Shown: positions 39,701 through 53,200 of the stretch, one piece after another
How the letters are laid out: every line of letters starts with the position of its first letter
How positions within the stretch are numbered: position 1 is the stretch's first letter
From: Misgurnus anguillicaudatus
Lineage: Eukaryota; Chordata; Actinopteri; Cypriniformes; Cobitidae
Length of the DNA stretch: 64,000 nt
Assembly (NCBI RefSeq): GCF_027580225.2
Contig: NC_073348.2
Location: 30,756,001 to 30,820,000, forward strand
Reading direction: 5' to 3'
Made by a program: the position numbers and the translations under genes
Notes under the pieces: model-generated
What the model was told of the DNA's origin: nothing
Databases searched by the model: none
Seen by the model: only the letters and a program-made list of their open reading frames with translations

Positions 39701-42700
39701 TGCTGCTTTTCATTCCAAGTGCCAGAACATGGGGACTATTATGTCTCGCAAATATCTTGGAGCAGATGGTGAAATACTCGAGCAGCTCCGTTGACAATAC
39801 CAGTTAAGGTCAGCCGATCTGTAGCCCACCGAGAAACAATTCTGATACATGAGTGTACAAATCGCATTATCTTAACTAACACGCCGTCACTTTATGGTCA
39901 CGTGACGAAAACATAATGTTGTGGAAGCATAATGAAATTGTCAATAATCTAATGACCGAAATCAAATCCCGCCACATCAGCATTTAATTAGCGTGTATCA
40001 GATACAAAAAAACTCCTGCTGTTAGAACCTGGAGCTATTCCACGAAAAACACTGCCGTTTTTTAAAACCCAACATCTGTCACCTGGAAGCAGCCAGCAAT
40101 GCGCTTCTCTCATGCCTATTTCTGGGGTGAATTTATCTCTCATACTAGCTGCCATCCATCTACATTAATAGCCCAAATCAGATTACCTCCTCTAAAACTA
40201 ACAATGACCTCAGTGCTTTCCTCTATCCAGGGACGATGGTTATGGCCCACTGCAGCCGGCGCAAGACTAAACAAGATAGAGTGCAAACGGAGGGGAGGGG
40301 GAAAGATGAGCAGAGGAGGACAAAATGGGTAAGAGCTTATAAGAGTAAGAGATAGGGCGATGCGGAAATCTCCAGCAGGAGAAATTGAGCTAGAACGAGG
40401 GAATGGAAAAAAGATTGGAGTACAAATGAGCCGACTTACTTGCGACCTCCAAGGAGGCATTGCGGCTGACGGCCTCGCCCAAGTAATTCCTGGCCACGCA
40501 CACGTACACCCCTTCGTCGGGCTTGCTGCGTCTTCCGTGAACGATCCGGAGGAAGAAGAGGGAGCCGCTGGGGAGCAGCATGCGGTGGGAGCGCGGATCC
40601 TCGCGGTCTGTTTCAACGCGTTCGCCGTCCTTGTACCACTCCACCATTGGGGTCGGTCTACCTTCTGCTTTACAGTTCAAAGTGGCGGGTTCGCCTTTAG
40701 ATACGATTAGGTCTGAGGGGTGTTCGACGATTCGTGGGGCGGCATCCTCCAGCCTGGGACGAGAACCTGAAAGAGAGTAAATGGTTATCATGAGTGTAAG
40801 TTAGTTACACTAATAGTGTATTAATCAGGTGCAAGATAGGAGTTCTGCCCACAGTGAAACTCACACTCCAGTTACACATTACTGTATGTTATATTTGATC
40901 TGATTGGCTGTGGTAATGATTTTGTTTACTATTTGTGTTTACAGACAAATTTTCTTGCCTCCGGAAATGTGTTGCATCATACCTGGTTATGACCTGCATG
41001 AATAAATGTATAAATTTTGCTAAAAACATAAACATTCATGTATTTGGAAGATGGTTTTATCCAAAGCGACTTACAGCGTACTACAAGTAGAGGTGTAAAT
41101 TGGACAGTTCATTACGATATGATACAATATCGATTTTTTCCAACAGTGGTGCAATATTTGCCGATACATCAAACCAACATGATCTCACAAAGTTCTGTGG
41201 TGTAGTCACGGAATATTTTGCTCATTTATCCGTGTCATTGTCACGGAGCTCTGCATTTTTCCATGTCCGTACCACAGACTTTCTTTTCCGTGTCAGTATT
41301 ACATATTGGTAACTAAATTGTTTTTACTATTTTTAAACCATTTTCGCGTGGGTTTGGGGTTAGATTTGGGGATTGGGATAGGATGTCACTTTAACTATTG
41401 GTTTATATAATTGTTCTCTGGATTTTTAAACAATTGTCGCCTGATGTTAGGGTTAGAGTTGGGTTTGGTTAGGATGTCACTTTATGTAACAGAAAGTCGT
41501 TCTAACCCCAAACCTACTACTTGAAAATGGTAAGAAAATAGGAAAAACAATTGAGTAACCAATACGTGAAACTAACACGGAAAAATGCGGAGATCCGTAA
41601 CAATGACACGGATAAATTAACAAAATATTTCGTGACTATAACACGGAAATTCGTGAGATCAGGTTGCATCAATGCAATTACGATTCGATTAATTAGTCAA
41701 AATGTTCTATTATGTGCCTTTTTACAAATGCAACCAAAATATATAACATGAATATTTAATACAAATCTTTGCAAATGGCACAATCTCTGTCCCAATTGGA
41801 ACATTTACAACAACAAACTAACAAAAACTACACTTTTTTAAATAAAAAAATAAATAATGAGGAAAAAATGTCACCCAAAATGACAACAGTTAAAGTCTTT
41901 CCGTATTTTGTGTCAAAATGTGCAATAGTGACAATCACTTAGTTAGTTGTAGAATTTTTTTTACTTTGCTCACTTGCTGACAGTAGCAGAAGAAAATAAA
42001 CGGAAATGTGCGCTTGTGGTGGAAATGCATATGATTGCATAAAGAAATGAGAATGCAGAGTGCGTCAAAATCATATAACATCATATCGACATTTTATGTG
42101 TGGCATCGATGCATCGTATAGTTAGAAATTTAATCGGCGTACTGTATTAATCCATATCAATGTATTTTTACACCCCTAACTACAAGATATAAAGATGTAA
42201 GATGTTTAAAATTCATTTCATATAAAAATCCTTTTCACTGCTTAAACAATGCTCTACCAGTTAAACTACTAGTTGAAAATGTAGAAAATTTCATTTTTCA
42301 CCAAAAAATGCTTTTAATTCCATTTTAATACCAGAGGATCGCCAAGAAACAGCATGGCCCTGAAACACTTGCTATGCCAGTTTCAGGTCATCATTCATGC
42401 CGCTGTTGACAAGAATGGAAAACACAATCTCGGCTGTGTAAAATTAAAGTATTATACATATGGATTGCTCTTACGTACGTCACATCGATTGGCAGTGTAA
42501 AAATTACACGCTTTAAATTCAACAGCCATCAAATAAAACAGAAAAGCAACCGCAGGTGGAAGGGAGGAATGTGTATATATAATTTGTCTTCTGTTTTAAA
42601 ATGCATGTAAACTCCTGCCAAATGCTATAGGAGTTTTGCTTTGCACAGATGTTGGGGGAAGTGAGAGAGAAAGTGGGGGGGTCAGTCAGTGGTATGGTAA

Positions 42701-45700
42701 TTCAGGTAGGCTTTCAAAGAGCTTTGAAATTGCTTTTCTCTCTACCAATTTGAATGACAGTGTGGCGGTGTGACAATTACAGATGAATAACAACAACACG
42801 CACGCTGATTCTCAACAGGAATGGGGAATTTCAGCTATCGGGAGACATCTGGGGAAGAAAAGTGAGTCATTGTGCATGGTGATGTTGGAAATAATTACCC
42901 ATCCTGATGGCAACAATTACGCCAGGGTTCAAAATTTGCTTTGCAACGTGACAGTACAGGCGACTGCCGTTTCCTGCAGTCGGAGAGACGGATGGGAAAA
43001 ATATCCAGCTACAATAGTCTTCCAATACCTTTAACAAAGACCAGCAGATCGCCAGCAGATATGAATTCAGAATAACTCTTAAAATACAACATCTGGAATA
43101 GTGAAAAATATCTATAAGCACGGTAATTCTTCCATTCATATTTGTAACCAGACATTAAAAAACTAAAGCTTTTAAAGATCTTACTTTTTCTTCATATTCA
43201 GTCAAGTGGATAAACACCCCCAGGCCAGAGGCTAATGCAACTCTAGACAAACCTATTTCCACTTCACTCCAGCCATGAATAACATGACACAATGAACTTA
43301 CAGTGCTGGTACATTTGGACCCTACAGACAGGAGACGATAAAGCTAAGGAGGCTAAACCGCAAGCGTTGTGTTCACCTCTGAATCCCCAGGACTGTTGGC
43401 CTTTCTCTCCCCGAAAACAAAAAGCCCCACGGTCCCGCTGGGTTGAGGTAGCGAAGGCCACCAGAGTTTGGCTAATAGCTTTTAGCAGACACTTATGGAC
43501 TACTGAACAGACTGCGGTTAGCAGGGGGTGCGAGAGAAACGCAGTGGGGTAAAAATCCAACAACAGGCTTATAAATAAAACAGGCAGAACACTCCAACTT
43601 GCCACTGAGGAGATGTATGGTGGGACAAGAGAAGGTATGTGAAGAGTGAGCTAATCTAACACGGTTAGCTTGGCACACCTCAACTGGCCTTAACCTCAAA
43701 AAGACCATGGGGAGGCTAAAGGCCCGTTCACACCAAGAATGATAACAATAGATATAACTATGTAACTATACAACCCACTATTTCACGCATGGACCAGCGT
43801 GACAATGTCACGCTTTGCCGCGTTTAAGCGTGAGCATGTCACGCTTTCTGTTTGTGTCACTGTCACGTATTGGTTACTCAACTTTTTTGTCCTAATTTCT
43901 TACCATTGTCGCATTGCCACAGTATATAGACATAATAATTATATTAGCGTCAACACCAATGGACAATAAGTGCAGAAGTATAATCCCATTTTTTTACGCA
44001 TACAAGAGGGTCCGCGCACACCGTCGAATTTTTATACCATGCGTACTTTGTACAGTTTTATGTTTTAAAGTTTATCTGTCCTTCTGAATCACTATTAATT
44101 TTTATATAAAAATGTACATGAGTTTGGTTCCAAAACGCAATAAACGCCAATAAAAAAAAGAGTTACCGGCAAAATCAGTATTTTATCAGGTCAGTAGGTC
44201 CTTCCAGAACTACGTGAGTTTTTTTGTGATTGTTGCGGGTAAAAATCCTTGATCTTGCGGCACGTTTCCTAAAAAATGCGTAGGAATATGCGGGATATTT
44301 ATTGAATTTTATGCGATGCAATTGCGGGAACTTGCCAAAATTGCGGGAACTTGCCAAAATTGCGGGAACTTGCAAAAATTTGTTGCAGCTTTTCATTGAT
44401 GTTCACGTTGCGTAATTACATCACTTCCTAACATTCCCATGACAACAGGAGCATGGCTGGAAATGCATAATCGTGTTTTTCTGGAGGGAATGGTCAGTAT
44501 TAAAAAGTACATTTTTAATTTTACGCAAAAACCAATAGCCGCCGTCTTATTCTGTCATCTTTACTCCTTTTTTTCCCAAAACACTATAAACACCACTTCT
44601 CCTTTCAACAACATCTGGAAAAGCTACCCAACTCTCACCCTGTTATCAGACCCCGCAACAGCTTTCCGAGCTGTCCAGAGAGCACATGATTGACAGCGAG
44701 TGAGTCGTCCATTATGAGGTGTAGGAACTTCTAACCGCCACATCGAGAAAACAATTGGTGTTTAGGGAATTTTGACGACCCTAAGAACTCTGGGAACTCT
44801 GTGGTCTTAACACCTTGTCAGAAGAATCAACCCTAAGGGAAACAGGGCATTTTGGAGGTCATCTGAGCCAGATGACACATCCCCAAAAACAGCTTTTATA
44901 TAACAGCACTAGAAAACAAACATGAAAGTGTCTCTATCACTGACATAATTATGAGACTTTATCCTGGATTTCACAGACAGGGTCACCAGTGTTGACTAAG
45001 GTGAGCATCACTATTGTTATTGCATATGCTTTCTGTTCTAGATAACATTTAAGATATAGATAAAAAGGCGCTGGATGACATCACTACTATATCCCCTAGC
45101 CATCTGCTAAGGATTACAGCCAGCAATTGCTGTTGAAATTAAAGCATGTCCCTATTAGAAAACACACAACACTCCCTTCTTTTCGTAATAATGGTGCCTG
45201 CTTCTCATTCGTGGGACTCAATCTGTGTGAGTGTGAAATGGTTCGAGCAGTTAGATTGATTTAGAAAAAGTGAAGGCGCAACGGCACCTCCTCTGCTGCT
45301 CTTGTAGATATCGAGTCCTGCACTGTAATAGAGGTTTGACCTTGTTATGTGTAGGAGGAGGGATGAGCTGACTGTAGGAGAAAACGCATGCATCTGGCAA
45401 TCCTTCTGATCAATCCCAAGGGGCTTTTAGCACTAAGAATATTCATCTCCACTGTTGGGGGAGGAAATAAGTATGTTAAAAGATGGGCCAGCAAAAAAAA
45501 AACAAAGACTGATGATGCAAGACAGACTGTAACAAGACAAGGTTTGGGAATCGTGGTGACATATGCAAATATTTCGGAAAAAGGTGTCAATTGCGAAGGA
45601 TTTCCATGACAACTATACATGGAAAGGTCTAATAATTGTCTCCTTTATTTGAAGTACGAGTGAAAACCTGGAAGTCGCACAAAGACGGAATTTCTAAGCA

Positions 45701-47265
45701 GAAGCTTCTAAGCTGTAAATGTTAATATGTGAGAAATTATAAGTGGCGAATAAAACGTGGCATGAAATTTTAAACAAAGTGTTTGATTTCTCTCCTTAGA
45801 TGAATAAAAAAGAGGAATCAGCGGAACTCTGACACCAAAAATTATTTTACAACGCATCAAACCGTGACACCGCATTAAAGCACAATGCTTTGATATTTAA
45901 TCTCTTGTGATGAGAAAAACACTGTTTTCTTTGGTGTTTCAAATGAATATGGCATGATTATAGCACTGTTGCTTTACAAAATGCTCCAATAGAAGTTAAA
46001 CGATAAAAGCGACCAACTTTCTATCCCAACCCTCATCTGCAATTCTTTTGAGTGCCTGCCTGTCCTCCTTAAATAGTTGATTATTTTACAGCCTCACCCC
46101 TCCTCTTTTTCCACTGGAATCCGGGAATTGATTTGCAAATGTGCATTCATTACCCTTAACTTAAATTAAGAAGTGGGAGGGCGCTTTGCCACCAATCTTT
46201 TTAGCTGTTTTGCATTTACGAACAACAAAGGGGCCCTTGAAAAAAGACCCCTAACCCTGGGCCATAAAGCTTGCTTTTTATTCCTGTGGCTTCTGACAGC
46301 GGTAGGACAAAACAAGCCGGTCACATGCAAAAAAGGAAATTACACACTAGGGCTTGTGTTTTCCTCAGGGATGAGAGATCCTCTGCCGGAATCAATCCTG
46401 CGAGGTGGGGATCGGGCTGGATTAAATGAAGTGGCAAGCGCAAAAATTCCATGACAGCTTCAACGGAGAAACCTGACACCTGAGGGGTTGTGGCAAGAGC
46501 TGCTTATGTGCTTTCTGCTTAAGAAACAGAGAAAAATAGTGTTTACTGTAGGGGATGAGGAGGATTTCTCACTGCAACAGAGAGAGACGGCAGGAGTTAC
46601 AGAGCCTCTCTGAAATAAAGTCTATGTGTCATTGTGCCTTCAGAGGATGGTTGTCCATTAGATGGGCTTTGATGTTGTTCAAAGGAGAAAAATGCCCCTG
46701 TGTGCATCCTGGATGATTGTATATAAAGGATATGCCTTGAATTTTACCTAAAGATATTTATGTAAAACAAGTAAATGTCAAATAAATTCAAACAGTCCTG
46801 TATACCAATAACAGTGAATGTTTTAAACACTTTAATTTCAGTTTTCTTTTTATTTTAGTCTTATATGTATACATTTTAAAGGAAAACACCGCAGTTTTTC
46901 AATATTTTAAAGATGAAGTGCATGCACTGAAAAAAGATAGGTAATTTGTCTAAGTTGAGGTAAGAAATAGTAAAATATTGAAAAATCAATTATACCACGG
47001 GGCTATTGAACGTTTTATTCTGATTGGTTGAGAAACGTTCTATGGGAATGCAATGCACTATTTTTCTAGAAACGCACATCTGACCTATCAAATGTCTTAA
47101 AATAACCACCAGAGCAATGTCTTTGCAATGGTAACCATGGTATAAGCAGAATAATTGACTCCGGTCCTTTGAATAATAAAAAAAAATTGCACACCCACTT
47201 CAAATCACGTCGCATTACCACCTTGTAATGTGGATTATTTTTTAATAATTTACGGCCCGTCATCA

Positions 47266-47297
<32 letters not shown>

Positions 47298-50200
47298 AAT
47301 TTCTATGTAAATCACTTTAAATTGCCCATATTTAATTGGGACTATACAGTACTGTGCAAATGTGTTACCTACATTATATGCTTTATCAATATAAATACTG
47401 TTTATGATATTACGCACCAGCCGAAAATAGTCCCCTTAGTATCTTTCAATACAGCAGCAAAACCATTAATTATTACGATGGAATGAGAGTATAGTTCCTA
47501 GCCAAATCTGCCTAGAAAATCACAACTTTTAATTATCTGTCGGTCTAAGTACACGGTGTAACTACAGAAGAGTCAAGTTTTAAATAGGAAAAATATCGAA
47601 ACTCTTTGGTTATTTTTTTTACGCGATGCTAATGGTCTAATCAGATTCAATGTATTATGCTAAGCTATGCTAAAAGTGGTAGCACCAGAGCCAGAGATCG
47701 GCTAAATGGATTCCAAAACGGTAAAAATCAAATGTTTAACTCTAGGGGAGCTGGAAAATGAACATATTTAAGTGGAGTGTCCCTTTAAAAATGTATAAAA
47801 AATTGCATAACGATTCTAAAGCATTAGCACACTACTGTGTCTAAAATAAAAATGTTGAGCCCAAACTATAGAGGGGTTTAAACATACCAAATGCTCCAAA
47901 GTCACATATTATTTTTTGTCTTGGTGTTAAAGCTAATATTAAAATTTGCAAATCATATTCCGTTGAAGGTAAGATTATATAAAAACACAAAGTAAATCCA
48001 TAACAATGCATACTATTTACATATGCTATCAAAGTGTGTAACAGAGGCTACATAGTCAAATCTAGCGAAAATCTATTGAAATAAAATTAGCCTATGTTTA
48101 TAATTGAATATTTTAACATTTTTATTTAGTCTAGGCCTAGGCTCCCCCGCTGTACCACTACAGCCCACAGTTTGGAAACCACTAGGACAGTGTTTATTTA
48201 GGTGTCATATATAAATACTACATAGACTTTCTTTAAGATCAGATCTTCATGCCCAAGACCATCTGGCTCCTAAATTTCTTTAAAAACCTTCTCACATCAC
48301 AAAATAAACAGAGGTTCAAGTGAACCATCCTCTGGTCAGCGGCAGAGTCCACTGAAGGTATTGATCCTTTTTTGGATTCCCTGGAGAGACTTGCAGGAAA
48401 AGAGGTGAGAGGAATAAATACGATTCTTTCAGCGCTTCGACCTGTTAGTAAGAATCTCTTTAAGTGCTGACCCTAAACCCTGCAATCTCACCAAGCTCAC
48501 AGTTTCCTCAGGAGATCAAGCCATGAAGCGTAAACAACCTCTCGGTCACCCTGGCCTCGTCGAAGTAGCTCATTTCTTTAGTGCACCCGAACCAAGTTGT
48601 GAAGAATCTAAAGATTGGAGAATTATACTGCCCTTTGCTTTTCTTTGGAAATAGTTTACTTTGCATCTATCCGGATACACGGTTACGTACCAGTAGTAGT
48701 CTGGATTTACTGGCTTCATTAAGATTCTGCAAACCAAGCCTCCATGAAGGCAGCACAATAATACCACAGTCTGTTTTCCCTGACCTCCTGTAATTCAAAC
48801 TCTCAACCCCAAAGAAAAACACATCTGGAATACATGTCAATGCATATCACATATCTCAAGGGGGCGTCAACTTCTCCTACCAAGGAAGAAGTGGGGAATA
48901 AATGATAAATTGTGCGTGGTGGCGACAGTGGAGACCCGGCCCAGCTGCTCTGTGTTGTCCGGACCTCCTCAGTGCCCCGTTAATGGAAGCGGCCCTGTCG
49001 GGGCGCCCAAAATATCACTGGCCGAGATAACATCAGTTTCCTAGTTCTCCTGGTGGAGCACCAAAAACCTCCACGTTCCGCTGGATTAATCTCAAAACAC
49101 AGTGTTCCCCCCATGACTTTTCGCTTGACCCCAACACCCGACTTTAGGACAAGCCCACACGGACCACAAATTTAAGAAGTGACGTTTTATAGTGTGCATT
49201 TTTTCCAAGTCCTTTTAGTCAAACCACAAGCAAGCTTTCTTCAGATGGCCGATTCATCTTCTGATCCCTCAGGCCATTTTTCAGCTTCGGGTCAAATACC
49301 AGTGAAGAGGTAAAACAAAGTGGATTTGTGCTTTGAAGTTGCGTTCTTCTCATCAAAAACGATACAGCCATTTTAAAATTCTTTCAATCTCCAATGGCCG
49401 AGGCCTTCAATGGAGGGCCAACCTGACTATTCATGAGCCGAATCTTTGAAAGTCAAACACACAAAGATGAAAAGAAATCATGCGTAGTCAGCACTGTACG
49501 GACGGGCTTCATGTTAAATGCATGCATGCTTCGAATGGGACGCCAATAATTAGCTAAAAATTCAACATTTGTCTTCTCCCAGCACAGCAGGAACTCGACA
49601 AATCTCCCCGAGGTCCAGGAGATAACATATCACATTCAGGATGTGTTCTTTTTGCTCCGATGGCTCAAGATTGCAACAGGAAATGAGGGGTTGGAAAACC
49701 CCTAGGCTTCCTTTGGTACTAGACCTAACCTGTGTATGTTTCCACAGATCTGCAGGGGTGAAGTTTGAACATGTGGCATTTAGGCGGTGGAATATACACA
49801 GCTGAATTGCTTTCAATTAGTGATTCACACATTTAACAGGTTTAACATTTAAGTCAAGTGGTGCTAGTAGAGATTGTGGGTGTTTTGCATGAAAATGACA
49901 CACTTGGGTTGATCACGGACTCGCTTTCGGCTTGCCAGGCTAAGAAGATTGACACATAAGGAGTAAAATTAAACTGCGTGAGATAAAGGACAAGGCTAAT
50001 TAACGTAGTGCGTAGTAATGTTTCGCATTCGAGTGCTCAGAAAGTACATGAATAACTTCAGTAGTTAAATTGAATGCCTACTGTTTTTAGCCTTGAAACC
50101 GAATGTGGTACAAAGACAGATATGACTGCTAAGTGCTATAATACACTGCTGTGAATGTAATGACTGACCATTTTCAGAAATAAATTCAAGTTAAAAAAAA

Positions 50201-53200
50201 TTTGATTTATTAGGTCTGAACCGAGGTTCATAAGCAGACACGAACTATAAACAAGTAATATTTGTTATTTAAAAAAACTTGAATTAGAAGATTGATTAAT
50301 TGATTAAATTAACTTTAATTTCAATCTTTGACATGACCTACTCAGTCAATGTTAAAGATATCAAGATTATATTTTTACAGAATGTTCTTTACAATCACAA
50401 AAACTACTTTTTTAAAGGGGATATATCATGAAAATCTGACTTTTTCCATATTTAAATTGTGTCCCCAAATCTTCTATCAACCTAGAAAATGTGAAAAAGA
50501 TCAACCCATTAACTTAGTTTTGGTAAACCATTCTCTGCAAGCATGTGAAAAAATAGGTAATTGGAATTTGGTTTCCCTTGTGATGTCAGAAAGGGATAAT
50601 ACTGCTCCTTAATCTGCACTATCCAACCACAGCACTGCCATTTAGCTCATTTGCATTTAAAAGGACACACTCAAAACCTACACATTTTTGCTCACACCTA
50701 CAAAGTGGCAATTTTAACATGCTTAATATATTATATTATCTATATGGTATTTTGAGCTAGAACTTTACATACATATTCTCGGGACACCAAAGTTTATTTC
50801 ACATCTTACATCTTAAAGTCTTGTGAACTGTCCCCTTAACAAATTCTGACTAGAAGCCATTCCAACTGAAGCCATTCTTGTAAATTAACAGCCCAATAGC
50901 CACATAAGCTCTATAAAGGGTCAAACATCTTCTATGCTGGTGGACCATCTGGCAAGCTTTGCAAGGAAACAGGATGGCTACGCTGGACTAATAGGCATGG
51001 AAAGCAGCAGATACTTGCTATAACAGAAAATATGTACAATAGATAACAAAAATCCTGCCACGTGTCCAAAGATGCAAAATCAACAACAGCTTGTTAGCCC
51101 TTTAAACCGTTTCAACATAGACCAAAGATACTGACACCTCAGAAAAACATTCACAACGGACGTTCTTTCAATTGCACTCAAGGACCAACTGCATCCCAGC
51201 CAAGCTGTGATTGTGATCTACACAGTCATTAAACAACATCCGTGCTAGAAATGTCCATGTCTGAGAGCCCTCTGAACCCAACAACCAAACAACTACATCA
51301 ACTCTTAGTTACCGAAACAACACAAAAGATCACGGCGGATGAGGATCTCAGGGAGTCGAAGCAAATAAGAGCGCAGGAGCCAAGTTTAACAGCGTGCAAT
51401 GCGTAAACAGAGGTGCCAGGAAAACGAACGAGAGAGAGTTCCTGTTAATGAAGGTAATCTAACAGCGGTGCCCGTGCAGACAGAGACTGAGTCATTAAAC
51501 CAGGGCTCCTGATGAGAGAGCACACATGGCCCTGGGCCCTTTTATTTACAGTGCGCTCGACGTGCACACAAAGACACACGCCAGGTCTGTTTGCATCAGC
51601 TAGCAAACAGCACAAATAAAACAAAGACCAAAGAGGTCTGCTCCTCAAAAGATTGTACTGCGTGGGGGGGGGCGGTTAGTGCCAGTGGGGGCCCCAGTTT
51701 AATTACATTTTATAAAATAGATTATTTATCATAGATTCTGTGTAATTAAACCTCAGAAAACCAACAGCACTACACTAGGTACTAGGGTTGCATAACGATT
51801 AATCGCGATTAATTTACTGCAGAATAAAGGTTTTATATGTGTGTGAACTGTGTATAATAACTTTGAATAAATAAATACACACACATGCATGTATATATTT
51901 AAGAAATGTTTACATGTGTATATACATTTGTATCTTTATGTATAATTTATATTATATATAAATAGAAATACTTAATATATAAATATTTTTTTTTCTTAAA
52001 ATTATACATGCATGTGTGTGCATATATTTATATATAATTATTATTCACAGTTCACACACATATGTGATGTAAAAAAAACTTTATTCTGCAACAGATTAAT
52101 CACGATTAATCGTTACGCAACCCTACTAGGTACGTTTACATGCAACCAAATAATCGTGTGTAATCGTATTGATGGCTCAATCGGATTGAAAAGCCTTCAT
52201 GTAAACACCTTAATCAGTGCGATTGAGGTCGATCGGATGCAAATTTAGATCAAATTAAAAAAAAGTTGTGCTGAAATCCAATAATCAGGAGAAAAGTACG
52301 AATGTAAACGCATGAATCATAGTATTTTTTTCAATCGGAAGCAAAAAACCTTTGTTGTTGTACTTGTTGTACAATTGTACTTAAGTTCTTTTATTTAACT
52401 CTTATTTACGTATCGCACAATTCTCGTCACAGAAACATGCAATAGCAAGCCAACAGCAACACGCGCTGTAAAGCGTTCATGTGTACCTTTATAATATTAC
52501 ATAAAGCAATAAATTAGCGTTGTGTCTTTCTAAAAGTGCGTTTTCTTTGGCTACATTTGAAAACTTCTTAAGAACTTTCACCAACTGAACTTTGACTTTG
52601 TACATTTATCCAAAGATAAAGCATGAACTCGACAGGAGTTGCTGTGTGCTGCGTTGCCAAGTCTTCTGCTTTTTGGCAGAGTTCAGATTTGGGTTACTTT
52701 TTCTGCAGGTTAAAGATCAAAGGATCTTGTTGATTTGTTATTGGTATTTGGGTTCTAAATAGTCTTTGGGATGCTTTTGGGCTAGTTTTATATGTTCATT
52801 GGGCTGGTTTACACAAATCTGGCAACCCTGACTGTGCACATGTACACAAATTTGTCAGATTGACAAACTTTTGTGCATGTATGTATCATTTAATATGTTT
52901 GGTTTAATTCAAATGCACCCTAAACAAGGAGAGGGAGGCGCACGCCAAAAAATTTGAGAACCACTGCATTGTGCAAACACTGGAAGCACAATCTGTCTGT
53001 TTAAGAATCTGATTGAGTTGTTTCTCAGTGTGAGAATGTGGTAATCTGAGCTCAGCAGGCCATTATAGTGAGCAACCATACTGAGATGCTTGTCTGGGTT
53101 CGGGCAAAATAAACAGAACGCTCGGTTGGAAGAGTTTCATAATTTGTTGCACACAAGTGACTTCGAGAACATCTGATCTGAAGATGTGGCTGAGAGTAAT

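Larger units (their letters stand above)
20180..40439 (-). other. robo3 intron 2
   Basis: A 20.3-kb intron between the Ig1 and Ig2 exons. It contains transposons at 21526-22234, 24098-24873, 30921-31554, 34375-35211 and 36772-37182, and SINE copies at 30790-30910 and 38425-38566. Less AT-rich stretches at 22850-23330, 27290-27560 and 28740-29290 are candidates for conserved regulatory DNA. No other coding exon is supported. Long chance ORFs (for example 20507-20986) lack homology and splice context. Confidence 0.6.
41030..42275 (-). mobile_element. tRNA-derived SINE split by a hAT insertion
   Basis: 41050-41087 carries the inverse SINE tail (tttatccaaagcgacttac). After the hAT copy and its duplicated 8 bp, 42187-42270 continues the SINE body and ends in gctctaccagttaaact, the inverse A box. 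The two halves therefore belong to one older SINE. Confidence 0.7.

Noticed and set aside
40360..40710. 116-codon plus-strand open frame across the Ig1 exon
   Set aside because: Antisense shadow of robo3 exon 2.
40440..40791. Apparent start [16 protein letters not shown] directly upstream of Ig1
   Set aside because: The first residues come from reading through the tctctttcag acceptor. The phase-1 junction to the leader exon at 58.3 kb explains the true N-terminus.
45345..45620. Hydrophobic open frame on the minus strand as an alternative robo3 leader exon
   Set aside because: The hydrophobic run is too far from the start for a signal peptide and I see no phase-1 donor behind it.
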